Of a DNA stretch of 64,000 bases, positions 47,101-54,200 are shown piece after piece. The DNA lies in NCBI GenBank assembly GCA_026261815.1, contig JAMPIT010000484.1, positions 9,460,501 to 9,524,500 of the forward strand, given 5' to 3'. Each line of letters begins with the position of its first letter. The first letter of the stretch is position 1. This stretch comes from Monarcha castaneiventris obscurior (lineage: Eukaryota; Chordata; Aves; Passeriformes; Monarchidae). A model generated the notes under the pieces. The model had not been told where the DNA came from, searched no databases, and was given only the letters and a program-made list of their open reading frames with translations. The position numbers and the translations under genes are program-made.

Positions 47101-48200
47101 TACTCAATATATGCCACTTCCGTCCCTTCTTCTGACTTCCCATCTCTCATGTAGCAAACATCCCTAGTCCAGTTGGTCAGGCGATCTACCTCCTCCATTG
47201 CGTAGACACAGAGCGCAGACTCCTCGCTCAGTTTGCCAGAAGAAGCCTGCCAGGCAGAGAAGGCTGCAAACAGCACTTCCCCCTCGGTGTCCAGCTGCCC
47301 CTGGGCCAGCTCCTTTCCCGGTCGGGTGACATAGGCTGCTTGCAGGAGGCTGTACGTGTTGGCTTTGCTCTGGCACAGCAGAGGTAACTCCACATACGAG
47401 TAATAGTGGGAGTCATCCAGACAGATGCGCGAGATGTAGGTCTTGTACTCACGTGACTGGGATTTGAGGTCCCGCCGGTAGAAGAGGAAATAGACACTGG
47501 AGCGGTAAGTGAAGGATTTAATGAAATGGTGGTTGTACTCTGACAGCCGGCCCACAGCCAGTTTTGCTGTTTCTTCATAGGAGAAAATGGAGTGAGAGTC
47601 TGTTGCTTGAACATTTCCTCCGTGGGCCCCGAGATTCCGGGTTGTGATGGGAGGAATCCCTCCTCCCACTCCTCGGCTAGTGTACCCTCGTCCCACAAAC
47701 AGCAAGGGCACCTCATCCTTTGAGTAGGCGATGAGTCCCACAGTGGTGATATTGGGATCATTGGCAGCAACGTACTGAGTGTCACCAGGGCTCTCTGGCC
47801 GGAACAGGACATGGTCGATGGACGTCAGGCTCCTCTTCTCACAGATTCCCTGGTGGACACTGCCACACACAATGAGCTCCTTCTGCACAGTGTTCACCAG
47901 CAGCAGCTTGTTGTGATTGTCAGTGTGGTGTGCCTGAGGGCACTCCAGCTTTGAGACTGGGGGGAGGCAATCCTTACTGTCCAGAACTGGTCCAGTCTGA
48001 ACCATGTTCTCCAACAGCAGGTCAGATGTCAGCTGAAAGAGAAAGTTGGTGGCCCCCAAGTAAATGGTCCCAGATTCCAAGTCCATGGACAGGTGGAGGA
48101 ATTTTGTAGCATTGTGTGAGAATGTGACATACTGCAGTCCCCATGGAATTGATGCTCCCAAGAAACAGAGAACAGGAAGGAGGAACGTTCCCAGAGGCAT
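11073..48200 (-). CDS. PLXNB1: Plexin-B1, whole coding region (36 joined coding exons)
   Basis: Single-pass cell-surface receptor for semaphorin 4D. In the known family, ligand binding activates the cytoplasmic GAP toward R-Ras/Rap, and the C-terminal PDZ ligand recruits PDZ-RhoGEF/LARG to activate RhoA. Joined exons give 2203 residues: signal peptide (about 1-22), Sema (about 30-482), PSI1 (483-530), IPT-like segment (561-648), PSI2 (649-680), Ser/Thr/Pro-rich segment (686-972), IPT segment (973-1085), PSI3 (1090-1135), further IPT domains (1143-1529), membrane helix (about 1559-1578), and GAP domain interrupted by a Rho-GTPase-binding domain (about 1613-2190), ending VTDL. The catalytic arginine pair of family GAPs is at 1744-1745 and the third arginine (LPLRFW) at 2052. 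All 36 exons keep frame and no internal stop or missing exon was found. Assignment to B1 over B2 rests on recalled human sequence. Five-prime non-coding exon(s) lie upstream. Confidence 0.96.
11720..11794 (-). CDS. PLXNB1: PLXNB1 coding exon 35: end of GAP domain
   Basis: Encodes residues 2145-2169: [20 protein letters not shown] then KYYDQ. The acceptor at 11795-11796 (AAACAG|AATT) is the in-phase choice; a CAG|GTGA ten bases further in would break the frame. Donor CCAG|GTGAGT. Confidence 0.97.
12150..12225 (-). CDS. PLXNB1: PLXNB1 coding exon 34: GAP domain
   Basis: Encodes residues 2119-2144: [20 protein letters not shown] then AELSR. Acceptor GTCTAG|GTAC, donor ACGG|GTAAAT. Confidence 0.97.
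12308..12372 (-). CDS. PLXNB1: PLXNB1 coding exon 33: GAP domain
   Basis: Encodes residues 2098-2119: [20 protein letters not shown] then E and a split R. Acceptor TTCAAG|GACT, donor AAAG|GTAAGT. Confidence 0.97.
12575..12815 (-). mobile_element. Degenerate CR1 LINE fragment in intron 32
   Basis: The segment resembles the CR1 tail (reverse orientation) from the region CTAGTCCAGC...CTGCTTGGAGC...GGGT to the region TTTCTAATGGCCAACCTGAA. It lies between coding exons 32 and 33. Edges are approximate because the copy is diverged, and the identification is from remembered CR1 consensus. Confidence 0.55.
13085..13232 (-). CDS. PLXNB1: PLXNB1 coding exon 32: GAP domain with third catalytic arginine
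   Basis: Encodes residues 2048-2097: [40 protein letters not shown], then [10 protein letters not shown]2052 lies the same distance from the C-terminus as human R1984. Acceptor CTACAG|CCTC, donor GCGG|GTGAGT. Confidence 0.97.
13474..13634 (-). CDS. PLXNB1: PLXNB1 coding exon 31: GAP domain
   Basis: Encodes residues 1995-2048: [40 protein letters not shown], then [11 protein letters not shown]. Very strongly conserved across plexins. Acceptor CCACAG|GGCA, donor ACAG|GTAGGG. Confidence 0.97.
13986..14152 (-). CDS. PLXNB1: PLXNB1 coding exon 30: second GAP half
   Basis: Encodes residues 1939-1994: [40 protein letters not shown], then RLLSMK. Acceptor GTTTAG|AAAC, donor GAAG|GTGAGA. Confidence 0.97.
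14880..14964 (-). CDS. PLXNB1: PLXNB1 coding exon 29: Rho-binding domain to second GAP half
   Basis: Encodes residues 1911-1939 (last codon split): [20 protein letters not shown] then NQDYIPGE. Acceptor GTGCAG|GTGC, donor GAAA|GTGAGT. Confidence 0.96.
15591..15694 (-). CDS. PLXNB1: PLXNB1 coding exon 28: Rho-GTPase-binding domain
   Basis: Encodes residues 1876-1910: [20 protein letters not shown] then [14 protein letters not shown]. The acceptor at 15695-15696 (CTGTAG|AGTG) is chosen over one 21 bases further in, because it restores the EWRSG phrase known in human B1. Donor CAAG|GTCAGA. Confidence 0.95.
16557..16734 (-). CDS. PLXNB1: PLXNB1 coding exon 27: Rho-GTPase-binding domain
   Basis: Encodes residues 1817-1876 (last codon split): [20 protein letters not shown] then [16 protein letters not shown], the ubiquitin-like fold that binds Rac/Rnd GTPases in plexins. 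A variable Gly/Ala-rich loop ([13 protein letters not shown]) precedes it. Acceptor CCCCAG|ACCT, donor CTCG|GTGAGC. Confidence 0.96.
17178..17324 (-). CDS. PLXNB1: PLXNB1 coding exon 26: end of first GAP half, start of Rho-binding domain
   Basis: Encodes residues 1768-1816, phase 0 at both ends: [20 protein letters not shown], then [20 protein letters not shown]. Acceptor GCCAG|GATT, donor TCTG|GTAAGC. Confidence 0.97.
17853..17919 (-). CDS. PLXNB1: PLXNB1 coding exon 25: GAP domain, short exon
   Basis: Encodes residues 1745-1767: [20 protein letters not shown] then VR. Only 67 bp. Acceptor TTTCAG|GACA, donor GAGG|GTGAGT. Confidence 0.96.
18414..18592 (-). CDS. PLXNB1: PLXNB1 coding exon 24: GAP domain with first catalytic arginine
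   Basis: Encodes residues 1686-1745: [31 protein letters not shown], then [12 protein letters not shown]. The RR pair at 1744-1745 is the family's arginine finger (human R1677/R1678). Its second codon is split with exon 25. Acceptor CACCAG|TTTA, donor GGAG|GTGAGT. Confidence 0.97.
18778..18995 (-). CDS. PLXNB1: PLXNB1 coding exon 23: start of GAP domain
   Basis: Encodes residues 1613-1685: [20 protein letters not shown], then [18 protein letters not shown] and [19 protein letters not shown] separates B1 from B2. Acceptor CCTCAG|ACCT, donor CAAG|GTAATG. Confidence 0.97.
19752..19852 (-). CDS. PLXNB1: PLXNB1 coding exon 22: cytoplasmic juxtamembrane segment
   Basis: Encodes residues 1579-1613: [20 protein letters not shown] then [13 protein letters not shown]. 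This charged helix links the membrane to the GAP domain and forms the juxtamembrane coiled coil in plexins. Acceptor TTGCAG|GAGG, donor ACAG|GTCAGT. Confidence 0.97.
20235..20383 (-). CDS. PLXNB1: PLXNB1 coding exon 21: membrane helix
   Basis: Encodes residues 1530-1579 (last codon split): [19 protein letters not shown], then the helix [20 protein letters not shown] (about 1559-1578). Acceptor TTGCAG|GTTC, donor ACAG|GTAAAA. It is the only long hydrophobic segment after the signal peptide, so the protein is type I single-pass. Confidence 0.97.
20719..20895 (-). CDS. PLXNB1: PLXNB1 coding exon 20: end of ectodomain with an RTKR site
   Basis: Encodes residues 1471-1529, phase 0 at both ends: [31 protein letters not shown], then [17 protein letters not shown]1516-R1519 (20749-20760) fits the R-x-K/R-R proprotein convertase pattern about 40 residues before the membrane. 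Acceptor TTTCAG|GGGG, donor CACG|GTGGGG. Confidence 0.96.
20896..22123 (-). other. PLXNB1: Intron between coding exons 19 and 20
   Basis: AT-rich; I see nothing recognisable. Confidence 0.85.
22124..22366 (-). CDS. PLXNB1: PLXNB1 coding exon 19: last IPT domain, middle
   Basis: Encodes residues 1390-1470, phase 0 at both ends: [39 protein letters not shown], then [13 protein letters not shown]. Strong similarity to human PLXNB1. Acceptor ACTTAG|TTTG, donor GGAG|GTAAGA. Confidence 0.96.
22782..22786. repeat. Target-site duplication AAGTA, left copy
   Basis: Direct 5-bp repeat immediately left of the solo LTR; its partner is at 24225-24229. Confidence 0.85.
22896..22901 (-). terminator. AATAAA signal of the solo LTR
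   Basis: An AATAAA on the minus strand near the 3' end of the LTR, followed by a GT-rich stretch. It points the same way as PLXNB1 and lies in the intron before exon 19. Confidence 0.5.
23395..23508. repeat. Two-copy 56-bp tandem duplication inside the LTR
   Basis: Both units start TCACAGCTACTTCAG and share AGCACAAGTACT and GCTCAC at matching spacing. The first is at 23395-23450 and the second at about 23451-23508. They have diverged, so the duplication is old. Confidence 0.8.
24225..24229. repeat. Target-site duplication AAGTA, right copy
   Basis: Direct 5-bp repeat immediately right of the solo LTR, identical to 22782-22786. Confidence 0.85.
24238..24254. repeat. 17-base T run
   Basis: An uninterrupted T tract just beyond the LTR's right target-site duplication. 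It is a simple homopolymer. Confidence 0.95.
24937..25105 (-). CDS. PLXNB1: PLXNB1 coding exon 18: last IPT domain, start
   Basis: Encodes residues 1333-1389: [20 protein letters not shown] then a basic stretch [12 protein letters not shown] and [11 protein letters not shown]. Recalled human B1 has GLGRRRR at the same place. Acceptor TTTCAG|TGGA, donor GCAG|GTAGCA. The next intron holds a solo LTR. Confidence 0.94.
25294..25470 (-). CDS. PLXNB1: PLXNB1 coding exon 17: next IPT domain, second half
   Basis: Encodes residues 1274-1333: [17 protein letters not shown], then [19 protein letters not shown]. Of two possible acceptors the one at 25471-25472 is chosen, because it alone completes the split codon from exon 16. 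Donor TCAG|GTAGAA. Confidence 0.93.
26074..26210 (-). CDS. PLXNB1: PLXNB1 coding exon 16: next IPT domain, first half
   Basis: Encodes residues 1229-1274 (last codon split): [20 protein letters not shown] then [11 protein letters not shown]. Acceptor TTCTAG|AATC, donor AAAT|GTAAGA. Confidence 0.95.
27574..27679 (-). CDS. PLXNB1: PLXNB1 coding exon 15: IPT domain, second half
   Basis: Encodes residues 1193-1228: [20 protein letters not shown] then [15 protein letters not shown]. The FTYQ ending is the usual last strand of an IPT domain. Acceptor CTGCAG|CATC, donor CCAG|GTAACA. Confidence 0.95.
29539..29690 (-). CDS. PLXNB1: PLXNB1 coding exon 14: IPT domain after PSI3, first half
   Basis: Encodes residues 1143-1193 (last codon split): [20 protein letters not shown], then [19 protein letters not shown]. 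The GP..GGT.ITI.G phrase is the classic IPT/TIG start. Acceptor TTGCAG|GTGT, donor GCAG|GTAGAG. Confidence 0.96.
30712..30878 (-). CDS. PLXNB1: PLXNB1 coding exon 13: third PSI domain
   Basis: Encodes residues 1087-1142: [33 protein letters not shown], then CPAPLIHS. Eight PSI-type cysteines are visible. Acceptor TTGCAG|TGAC, donor TCT|GTGAGT, ends phase 0. Confidence 0.96.
31129..31222 (-). CDS. PLXNB1: PLXNB1 coding exon 12: IPT segment
   Basis: Encodes residues 1056-1087 (last codon split): [20 protein letters not shown] then [11 protein letters not shown]. Acceptor TTGCAG|TACA, donor CATG|GTAGGA. Confidence 0.94.
32198..32320 (-). CDS. PLXNB1: PLXNB1 coding exon 11: IPT segment
   Basis: Encodes residues 1015-1055, phase 0 at both ends: [20 protein letters not shown] then CYITCQMNQ. 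Acceptor CTGCAG|GACC, donor CCAG|GTGAGT. Confidence 0.95.
33405..33530 (-). CDS. PLXNB1: PLXNB1 coding exon 10: start of the IPT segment after the mucin region
   Basis: Encodes residues 973-1014, phase 0 at both ends. It contains [18 protein letters not shown] and [13 protein letters not shown], equivalent to human CPCVESVQGSTLMPVHV. Acceptor TTTCAG|AGTG, donor TCAG|GTAGTC. Confidence 0.95.
33652..34512 (-). CDS. PLXNB1: PLXNB1 coding exon 9: Ser/Thr/Pro-rich mucin-like segment
   Basis: An 861-bp exon encoding residues 686-972, phase 0 at both ends (acceptor CTCTAG|GTCC, donor GAG|GTAAGT). Ser, Thr and Pro dominate, suggesting dense O-glycosylation and an extended stalk. A Ser/Thr/Pro-rich insert after the second PSI distinguishes plexin-B1 from B2. 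Most of it is unlike recalled human sequence, but the last 38 residues retain [10 protein letters not shown] and DLDYQYD. Long open frames on the other strand and in other frames here are composition artefacts. Confidence 0.94.
35110..35218 (-). CDS. PLXNB1: PLXNB1 coding exon 8: second PSI domain
   Basis: Encodes residues 649-685: [20 protein letters not shown] then [10 protein letters not shown], a PSI knot almost identical to recalled human sequence. The end is set by frame: donor AAAGG|GTGCGT leaves phase 0, as exon 9 requires. That donor is weaker than most in this gene, and another donor (TCAG|GTAAAA, 35041-35042) lies 67 bases downstream in the transcript but would shift the frame. Confidence 0.9.
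35317..35425 (-). CDS. PLXNB1: PLXNB1 coding exon 7: first IPT-like domain, second half
   Basis: Encodes residues 613-649 (both end codons split). It reads [20 protein letters not shown] then [15 protein letters not shown]. The end-of-IPT FYDC motif is typical of plexins. Acceptor TTTCAG|ATCA, donor CACC|GTGAGC. Confidence 0.95.
35426..38255 (-). other. PLXNB1: Intron between coding exons 6 and 7
   Basis: 2.8 kb without recognised features. A short open frame at 36853-37071 superficially resembles plexin sequence but lacks in-phase splice sites. Confidence 0.85.
38256..38412 (-). CDS. PLXNB1: PLXNB1 coding exon 6: first IPT-like domain, first half
   Basis: Encodes residues 561-613 (last codon split). 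It reads [30 protein letters not shown] and [16 protein letters not shown], matching the human segment that contains ESYSCHFGEHQSPALL. Acceptor TGGCAG|ATCT, donor ACAG|GTTAGT. No long open frame marks this exon; it was located by protein similarity and confirmed by phase on both sides. Confidence 0.93.
38413..39917 (-). other. PLXNB1: Introns around coding exon 5
   Basis: Two introns (38413-39113 and 39247-39917) with no recognised element. Confidence 0.85.
39114..39246 (-). CDS. PLXNB1: PLXNB1 coding exon 5: end of first PSI domain and linker
   Basis: Encodes residues 516-560: [10 protein letters not shown], then WLWSF and [14 protein letters not shown], the linker into the first IPT fold. 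Acceptor CTGTAG|GTGC, donor AAAT|GTGAGT, ends phase 0. Confidence 0.95.
39918..40018 (-). CDS. PLXNB1: PLXNB1 coding exon 4: first PSI domain, first half
   Basis: Encodes residues 483-516 (last codon split). It contains the PSI cysteine pattern [20 protein letters not shown]. Acceptor TGACAG|GTGG, donor GACG|GTAAGA. The split arginine codon is completed by exon 5. Confidence 0.96.
40019..41809 (-). other. PLXNB1: Intron between coding exons 3 and 4
   Basis: AT-rich; I see nothing in it beyond splice sites. Confidence 0.85.
41810..41938 (-). CDS. PLXNB1: PLXNB1 coding exon 3: end of Sema domain
   Basis: Encodes residues 440-482, phase 0 at both ends, starting VYLGAQ and ending HLFVMTQSM, the last Sema beta-propeller strand. 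Donor ATG|GTAAGA, acceptor TTGCAG|GTGTAC. Confidence 0.95.
42353..42535 (-). CDS. PLXNB1: PLXNB1 coding exon 2: Sema domain, distal part
   Basis: Encodes residues 379-439, phase 0 at both ends, acceptor AAAAAG|GACACC and donor CACAAG|GTAGGA. The phrases [17 protein letters not shown] and [16 protein letters not shown] are near-identical to recalled human plexin-B1. Confidence 0.96.
43916..43928. repeat. 13-base T run with GTT-rich flank
   Basis: A T homopolymer followed by a GTT-rich stretch to about 43960, in intron 1. Simple sequence. Confidence 0.9.
46486..46614 (-). mobile_element. 5'-truncated CR1 LINE tail in intron 1
   Basis: Reads TGAATCACAGAATTATTAAG...GGAGATCATATAGTCCAAAC...GGAGGGTTTTGAATGTCTC, the reverse complement of the CR1 3' end. 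The element therefore lies on the minus strand with its 3' end at the left. CR1 is the dominant LINE of birds and reptiles. Confidence 0.85.
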
Positions 48201-48210
48201 GGTAAACACT
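47067..48210 (-). CDS. PLXNB1: PLXNB1 coding exon 1: start codon, signal peptide, most of Sema domain
   Basis: The acceptor (TTGCAG|AGTG) is at 48211-48212, leaving 10 bases of 5' UTR before the ATG at 48198-48200. The ATG has A at -3, and the next residues [16 protein letters not shown] form a hydrophobic signal peptide. The open frame extends 9 bases further upstream only through a GTG, so this ATG is chosen. It encodes residues 1-378. Sema hallmarks seen are [49 protein letters not shown] and [17 protein letters not shown]. It ends in QLPA at a GTAAGT donor (47065-47066), phase 0. One long first coding exon holding most of the Sema domain is normal for plexins. Confidence 0.97.
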
Positions 48211-51200
48211 CTGCAAGAGAGGAAAGGCGCTTGTAACTCCAGGAGTAAAGATTAGCACTCAAAATCCTTCAATAGCACTCTCAGTATGAGAGGAAGGCAA
48301 AAACCCCCACGAATACCCATCGAAAACAGAGCTAAATATGAAGAGCCAGCACATGGCATTTGCAGAAACACCCACAGCAAGAGGTCTGCAGGAGTATCAG
48401 AGATTTAACTCAGTCATCTCCATACCAAGATGACAGGCACAGCATTCTCAGGAGAAGCTGCAATACTGCAAGTAATGCAACATTAAAGCTGATCACTACT
48501 CTTGTAACATCAGAAAAATCCACATTTAACTCGGCTCCTGCACAACCGACCTGTGATGCTGTATTGGAAGTTCTCCAGGACAGGACCAAACTTCCCTAGG
48601 AACCAGCACATCGCATACAGTGTTAATGAGCAACACCATAGTAAAATAAACCACTGTCCAAGCCAAACACAACCTGCAGGACCATTGCTTAAGTAAACTA
48701 TAGCTGAGATCCAATTTGGAGCAAACTTATAAGCCCTTCACTCTGTATTTGATCTAGGTATCATAATTAAACCCTCTCTTTGTTATCACTTATGGCTATG
48801 AACAGCCTCTTGTGGGTTGAAGGCTGTTTCACTCGTGCTTCAAAGGAAGCCTTCCCATACCATCTCTGCCACTGAGCATCACCCATCCAAGCAGAACGTG
48901 GGTGCCAGGATGAGGCTTCTAGAGTATCAGTCACATTAGCTCCCAGCCTCCCCCCTGGGGCCACCAGTCTGCCCCCCTGCCAAGCCAGACCCTGTGGGCC
49001 CCCATCTCCTTGGGAAGTTTAACAGCATGTCCAGGTGAGGGGGAAACCACCTTTACCTGCTCACCTCTTACTGCACTCTCTGGGCTAGAAGTCTCTTACT
49101 GGCACTCACATCTCCACAACACTTCTCTTGTACTGTGAAAGGTGATTTAAACATGCTTGTTTTGTAGAAAACACTCCATTCCTTCCCTGTCCCATGTCTC
49201 AAAGTGCAAGCAAGCCCAGGTGGGGTGGATGTTGGACAGACCCAGGGAACGACCAGACCTGTTCAGCTCCTCTCCAGGGGATATTTAGACCAACTCTTTT
49301 TGAAATCTACTGTGATCCACCCAAGCTGTGCCGTGGATGGGAACAACTGCTCTGGACAACATAAGGAACCCCACAGCATGATGGAAATGTGGTAATCAGT
49401 ACCTGCAACATTTAGATTAATGCTTTCCCCATGGAGAAAGGGAAGCAGCTGCAAGTACTCAATAATTTACTATGAGTACCACCTCATTTAAATTGAGAAG
49501 TAGGTGGTGATGCAGCTGTGAATCTGTTTCCTTCCTCCGCTCCCTCCCTCTTGCAGACAGGGTATCAAAGCTGTATAGAGCTACACAGCTGCTCTGACTG
49601 GGTCAGAGGCTCCACAGAGCTGATGAGTGCAGTATCTCCCCCAGAACTGGCCTGTAATCTGCTGTGCTCATTTTGGCAACTCAGCTCCTCAGGGGTGATA
49701 TTAATTTTGTAGTTAAAGTTAAGAAAACTATCATCACTTCCCTCCTAGGCATCAGCCCTCTTGGGTCTTCCTGGTAAACTCGAAGTGCTTTTAGCTCAGA
49801 AGTGCTTAAAGCACAGCGGTAGAAAAAGATCTGCAGCATTTCAAGAGTAAACTACAACAGCATTTACTGCAGGACTTAACCAATTTAGGTCACAAACTTC
49901 TCAACCCACAAACTGTGTTGTACACTCATTCTATACAACACCCAGCATACAATGCCCAGAAAACACAGTAGCAATGCTGAGAACAATAGCTGTAAGACTC
50001 TAGATCCATCTTCTACTCCCGTTATTGAAAAAAACCCACAGAAGTCTGCTTTCTGGCTCCTTTGTCAGTAAAACTGGCATCTTTGCTCTACCAAAAGACC
50101 AGTTGAGAGGATTAGTTTACTTGTGAAATCCAGCGGATGGAAGGTATTATAAAAACAACACTTTATTAAATATAGGCTTTGTGAAGCTCTGGAAAAGCCC
50201 CACTTCACACAATTCTTGTAGGTAAGTAGGCAGCACTGTCAGGATATACCCGGGTGCAGGAATGCTGGCTCTGGGCTGGCAGCTTTCCCCCAAAGCACAC
50301 AGCCACTGATTCACACTGGACCAGCACTGTGTTTAGGCTACGTGCACACTGGGGCTTTTGTTTGCCCTGATAATGGACACTTAGTGCTTTCTGCTTCAGA
50401 GCTATGAACACACTCTGCTTCACCCAGACTGGCAAGCAGCCCTGAACTACCCTAGGAGTCTCTTTTCCAGGATGGTGAGCAAGTGTGCTGTGGCACCTGA
50501 GAGAAACCCTCATCATGAGGGAAATGTTACATGGGAAAAGCCAGCAAGTAGATACACACAGACTGAAGGAAGGAGATCTAACTTGATTCTACCCCCTCAG
50601 GTTTACATCAGCAGAAAAGATTTTGCTCCATCTCCAACATGTGAGTTATTTTTAATACATTTTCACCATTTCTATTGGAGAGAACTTGATTTAAGGAACT
50701 CCTTAACCACACAACTGTCTCTAAACCTCTGCACTGCCATCATGCAGATGTCATGATGGCTTGTTGTGCAACTGTTTGGAGTCTCCTCAGTTTCAAAGCT
50801 TAAAATGCCTGCAAACAAAACAATAGGCTGATGGCCATCCAACAGCAGGAGCTTGACTATATTGTGAACAGCCACAATGACATGGAGAAGAGAATCTTTG
50901 ATCTGGAAGCAGCTGAGAATCACAAGACGTCATTACACTACACCACTCTGAGGAATCTGTAATCTTCTTTGAGCTAATGCAACCTTCCTCTGCCAGCACT
51001 TACACAGTAAAATCGGCATGTGTCTCCAGGATTTATGGATTCTGAAACAGTGGCTTTCTGGCTAGGGGTTGTGCCTACAAGCTGCATGAATCTGCTCTGT
51101 CCCCCACAGAGCCCCAGTGGCAACTGCCAGGGCAGAACTAACCAGTACTTCAACTCAAAGCCCAGCACATGACACTACTCCAGCAACATCAATCTTGTTA

Positions 51201-54200
51201 CAAGCTCATTGATCTGTATTTGAACCTACCCCAAATGTTTCACTGAAAGCATTTTACCTATTGGAGGACCTGTTTGGAAAATCAACTACTCCTTCATTCC
51301 AGCATACCAGAATCAGATCTTGCTGTGGTCAAGGCTCTGACATACAGCTACTCTTCTTTCAGCCACCAATATCCCCCTGGAAGTCACTTTGTTAAGAGCC
51401 AGCCCTTAAACGTGATCCAGATAAGAAACTACTGTCTGGTCCTCATGACTCTGTGAGAACAGAGAAAACAAAATAAAACAGTAGTACAGCATGTTCTGCA
51501 GGCTGGTTCTAATCACCCTGTACAATGGATAAACACTGAATATAGTGCCCTTTGTTGCTCTTTGCTAAAGACCCATTAGCAAATGAACTTGTATTTACTG
51601 CTAGGTGAGCAAACATACATTAGAAATGAGCAGGACTGTGTAGCTATCAGTAGCTAGAAGCATTTGCACCCTACATGAGAATACAGAGAAAAAAAAGCCA
51701 GCAGCGTCTTTTGATTCCATTTTCCAAGTTGTTTCTCAAGCACAGGCATCACCGCCTTTTTTTTATGCTTGCCTTTCAGTTAAGCCCATCACAACCTCTC
51801 CAGGAAGACAGGAAGGAGGAGGATAACCTACATTTAAATCTGATGGTTTCATGACAGGCTACACTACCGAGCTCTTTATGGATTTACTGAACCGTTCCGC
51901 TTCATGTGCTCACTGCTAGTGTATAACACAGCTGTTGCAGACAGATTGCACTAAAAGTGTGTAGCCTTTAATTAATTCTGAATGCAATTACCAAGGTTTA
52001 AAGATTCTTTTTAAATATTCCATTTTTTTTATTAATTCCCGTTAAATAGGAAAATGCTCCAGACAATACTCTGGACATTGCCTCTAACTCACTGTAAAAT
52101 ATTAATATCCAAATGATACTGCTGAGTTTCATTTATTTAATCTGGATCACAACAGAAGGGCTAGAGGATTAGACAATTCCGCCACAGAATATTTATATCA
52201 CAGTCACATAACAACAACCAGTAACATTAAAGCAATGGCACTATTTTGTTACTTAAAATTTGAAGTAAGACTGTGTTTTCTGTAGCACTATTTTTACCTC
52301 TCTGACCTCACGTACCCCTCTGAGAAACTTTACTTATTTATTAAAGAAACAAATGCAGAACTCATTTGGGCACATTTTAGCAGTGTATCAACACATAGAG
52401 ATTATTCAAATCCTCACAGATTGTTTCCCTAATACCACATTCTATCCTCCAAACATGGAGAGGTCAGTTAATGTTCCAACATCTAGGCTAGATTTCATAC
52501 TCACCACGAAACCCAGCAGAATTAGCCTTGGAAAAAAATAAGGTCTCTGAAATTTGCACCTGCAATTTCCACTGTATCATTTGCAGAGCCAACCCGCAGT
52601 GTGAGCACTAAAAGATTTAAAAATTAAAAGCACCATTCTTCCAGCTGCATGACGACCCTGGTGCTCCAGCACATTCAAATGGCCCAGCAGCAGGAAGATG
52701 ACCACTGCTATGTTTTCTGCACAAAAGCCCTGAATTATACCTCCCTTCTAAGCTTCATATGCTCAACAGAGACTTGCTGTTTTCTTGCTGAAAGATGGCA
52801 TTACCATTAAATAAATAAATCTTTTTTGAGTCTTATTTACTTCTACCAGGCCAGTTCCCTGCTCTGTTGTTTAAGAACACTTGCAGCAAGCAGCTCCGGC
52901 AGAGATGAACACAAACCTCTGTCTTCCAAGCAAAACTGACCCCAAGGAGAATCCCAAGTCCAAGCCATCCTGTCAGAGCAGGACTGGCACAGACAAGGGA
53001 GCTCTGTTATACCAGATGTGAATAACACCAAAGTTGAGGTCAAAATAACTTTAAAAAACCCTCCAAACCCTTAAAGACAAAATATCAAGTATGAAATGGC
53101 AAGGGAAGGTGGCAGAAATTCTGTACTACAGAATTAACAGCATTCTTAGATAAATACTAGGGATAAGTATGCTTTCTAAACCCTTGATAGTTATTGCTGA
53201 ACATTACAAGGTACTTTTCTGGATGGGGGTTGAAGTTATACTCAAAGAATGTTTCACAAAATATTGTCAACTTTGTGATACTTCAATAATGCTCGTGCAT
53301 TGCTCTTTGGAAAAACTGCAGAAAGTGCTTCTACATCTCTGGGACTACCTAAGTATTAATTTCAGCCATACTGGAATTAACTGATGGTAGAAGATAGGCA
53401 TTTCCTCTGATCAGCTCTAGCACAATCAAACTTTACTTCACTGATGAAAATGCGTTATAAACACTAAGCTCCCAGTACAATTGGTTAATGAAGTGTGAAT
53501 GATTAATACATTGTTAAATAGTGAACTTTTTACAAAGCAAGACCAACTACACAAACATTTACAAGGAATAGGAAATAACCACAAGATGCTTACTGTTGAA
53601 GAAGCTTTCTTCATATATACTCTGTCCTTGCAAATCAAGGGTTGACTTTTCTACTTTACCACCCTCCCAAATACTAACTCAATGTGAACTCAAGACCACG
53701 TTGCATGTGCATTTTTAAAAGGGGAAATCAAGCCAGCTGTTAGTTTCTCAGCATCTTAACACAACCAAAGGATAATGTTCTGCCAGTGTTACACATTTGA
53801 GGATTAAAGTCCTTTAGGATCTGCTCCAATTTTCTGTGTAATTAAATCACAGAATACCACTAACCATCCCTACTAGCCCACAAGCTCCTGACTAAAGTCT
53901 CCTAGTGATCCCAGGATTTTTTCTTAGGGCTCCTAAGTTACAGAAACTACCACCTTAACCCAACAAGCTGATGCCTGAGGGCTCTTTACCCCAAGTAAAA
54001 TGCCTTGTCATATTGTCTAACTTTGCTTGTCACAAAATCTTCCAAGTCAAAGAACCTTCTAGCCACTTTTTGCATGAACAGTTTGAAAACTAATCTGCCT
54101 TCTTAATCCTCCTTGGACAAGAAGATAAAGACAGCTATTCTAACTCTGACAGAGGTCCACCTACACAGAAACCCTAGCTGCAGCAGCAGACAATAATAGA

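Noticed and set aside
11073..48200. Assignment to PLXNB2 or PLXNB3
   Set aside because: The Ser/Thr/Pro-rich insert, the HRESPL phrase, the EWRSG segment and the NYSGDL tail match remembered plexin-B1, while B2 has different sequence at each of these places.
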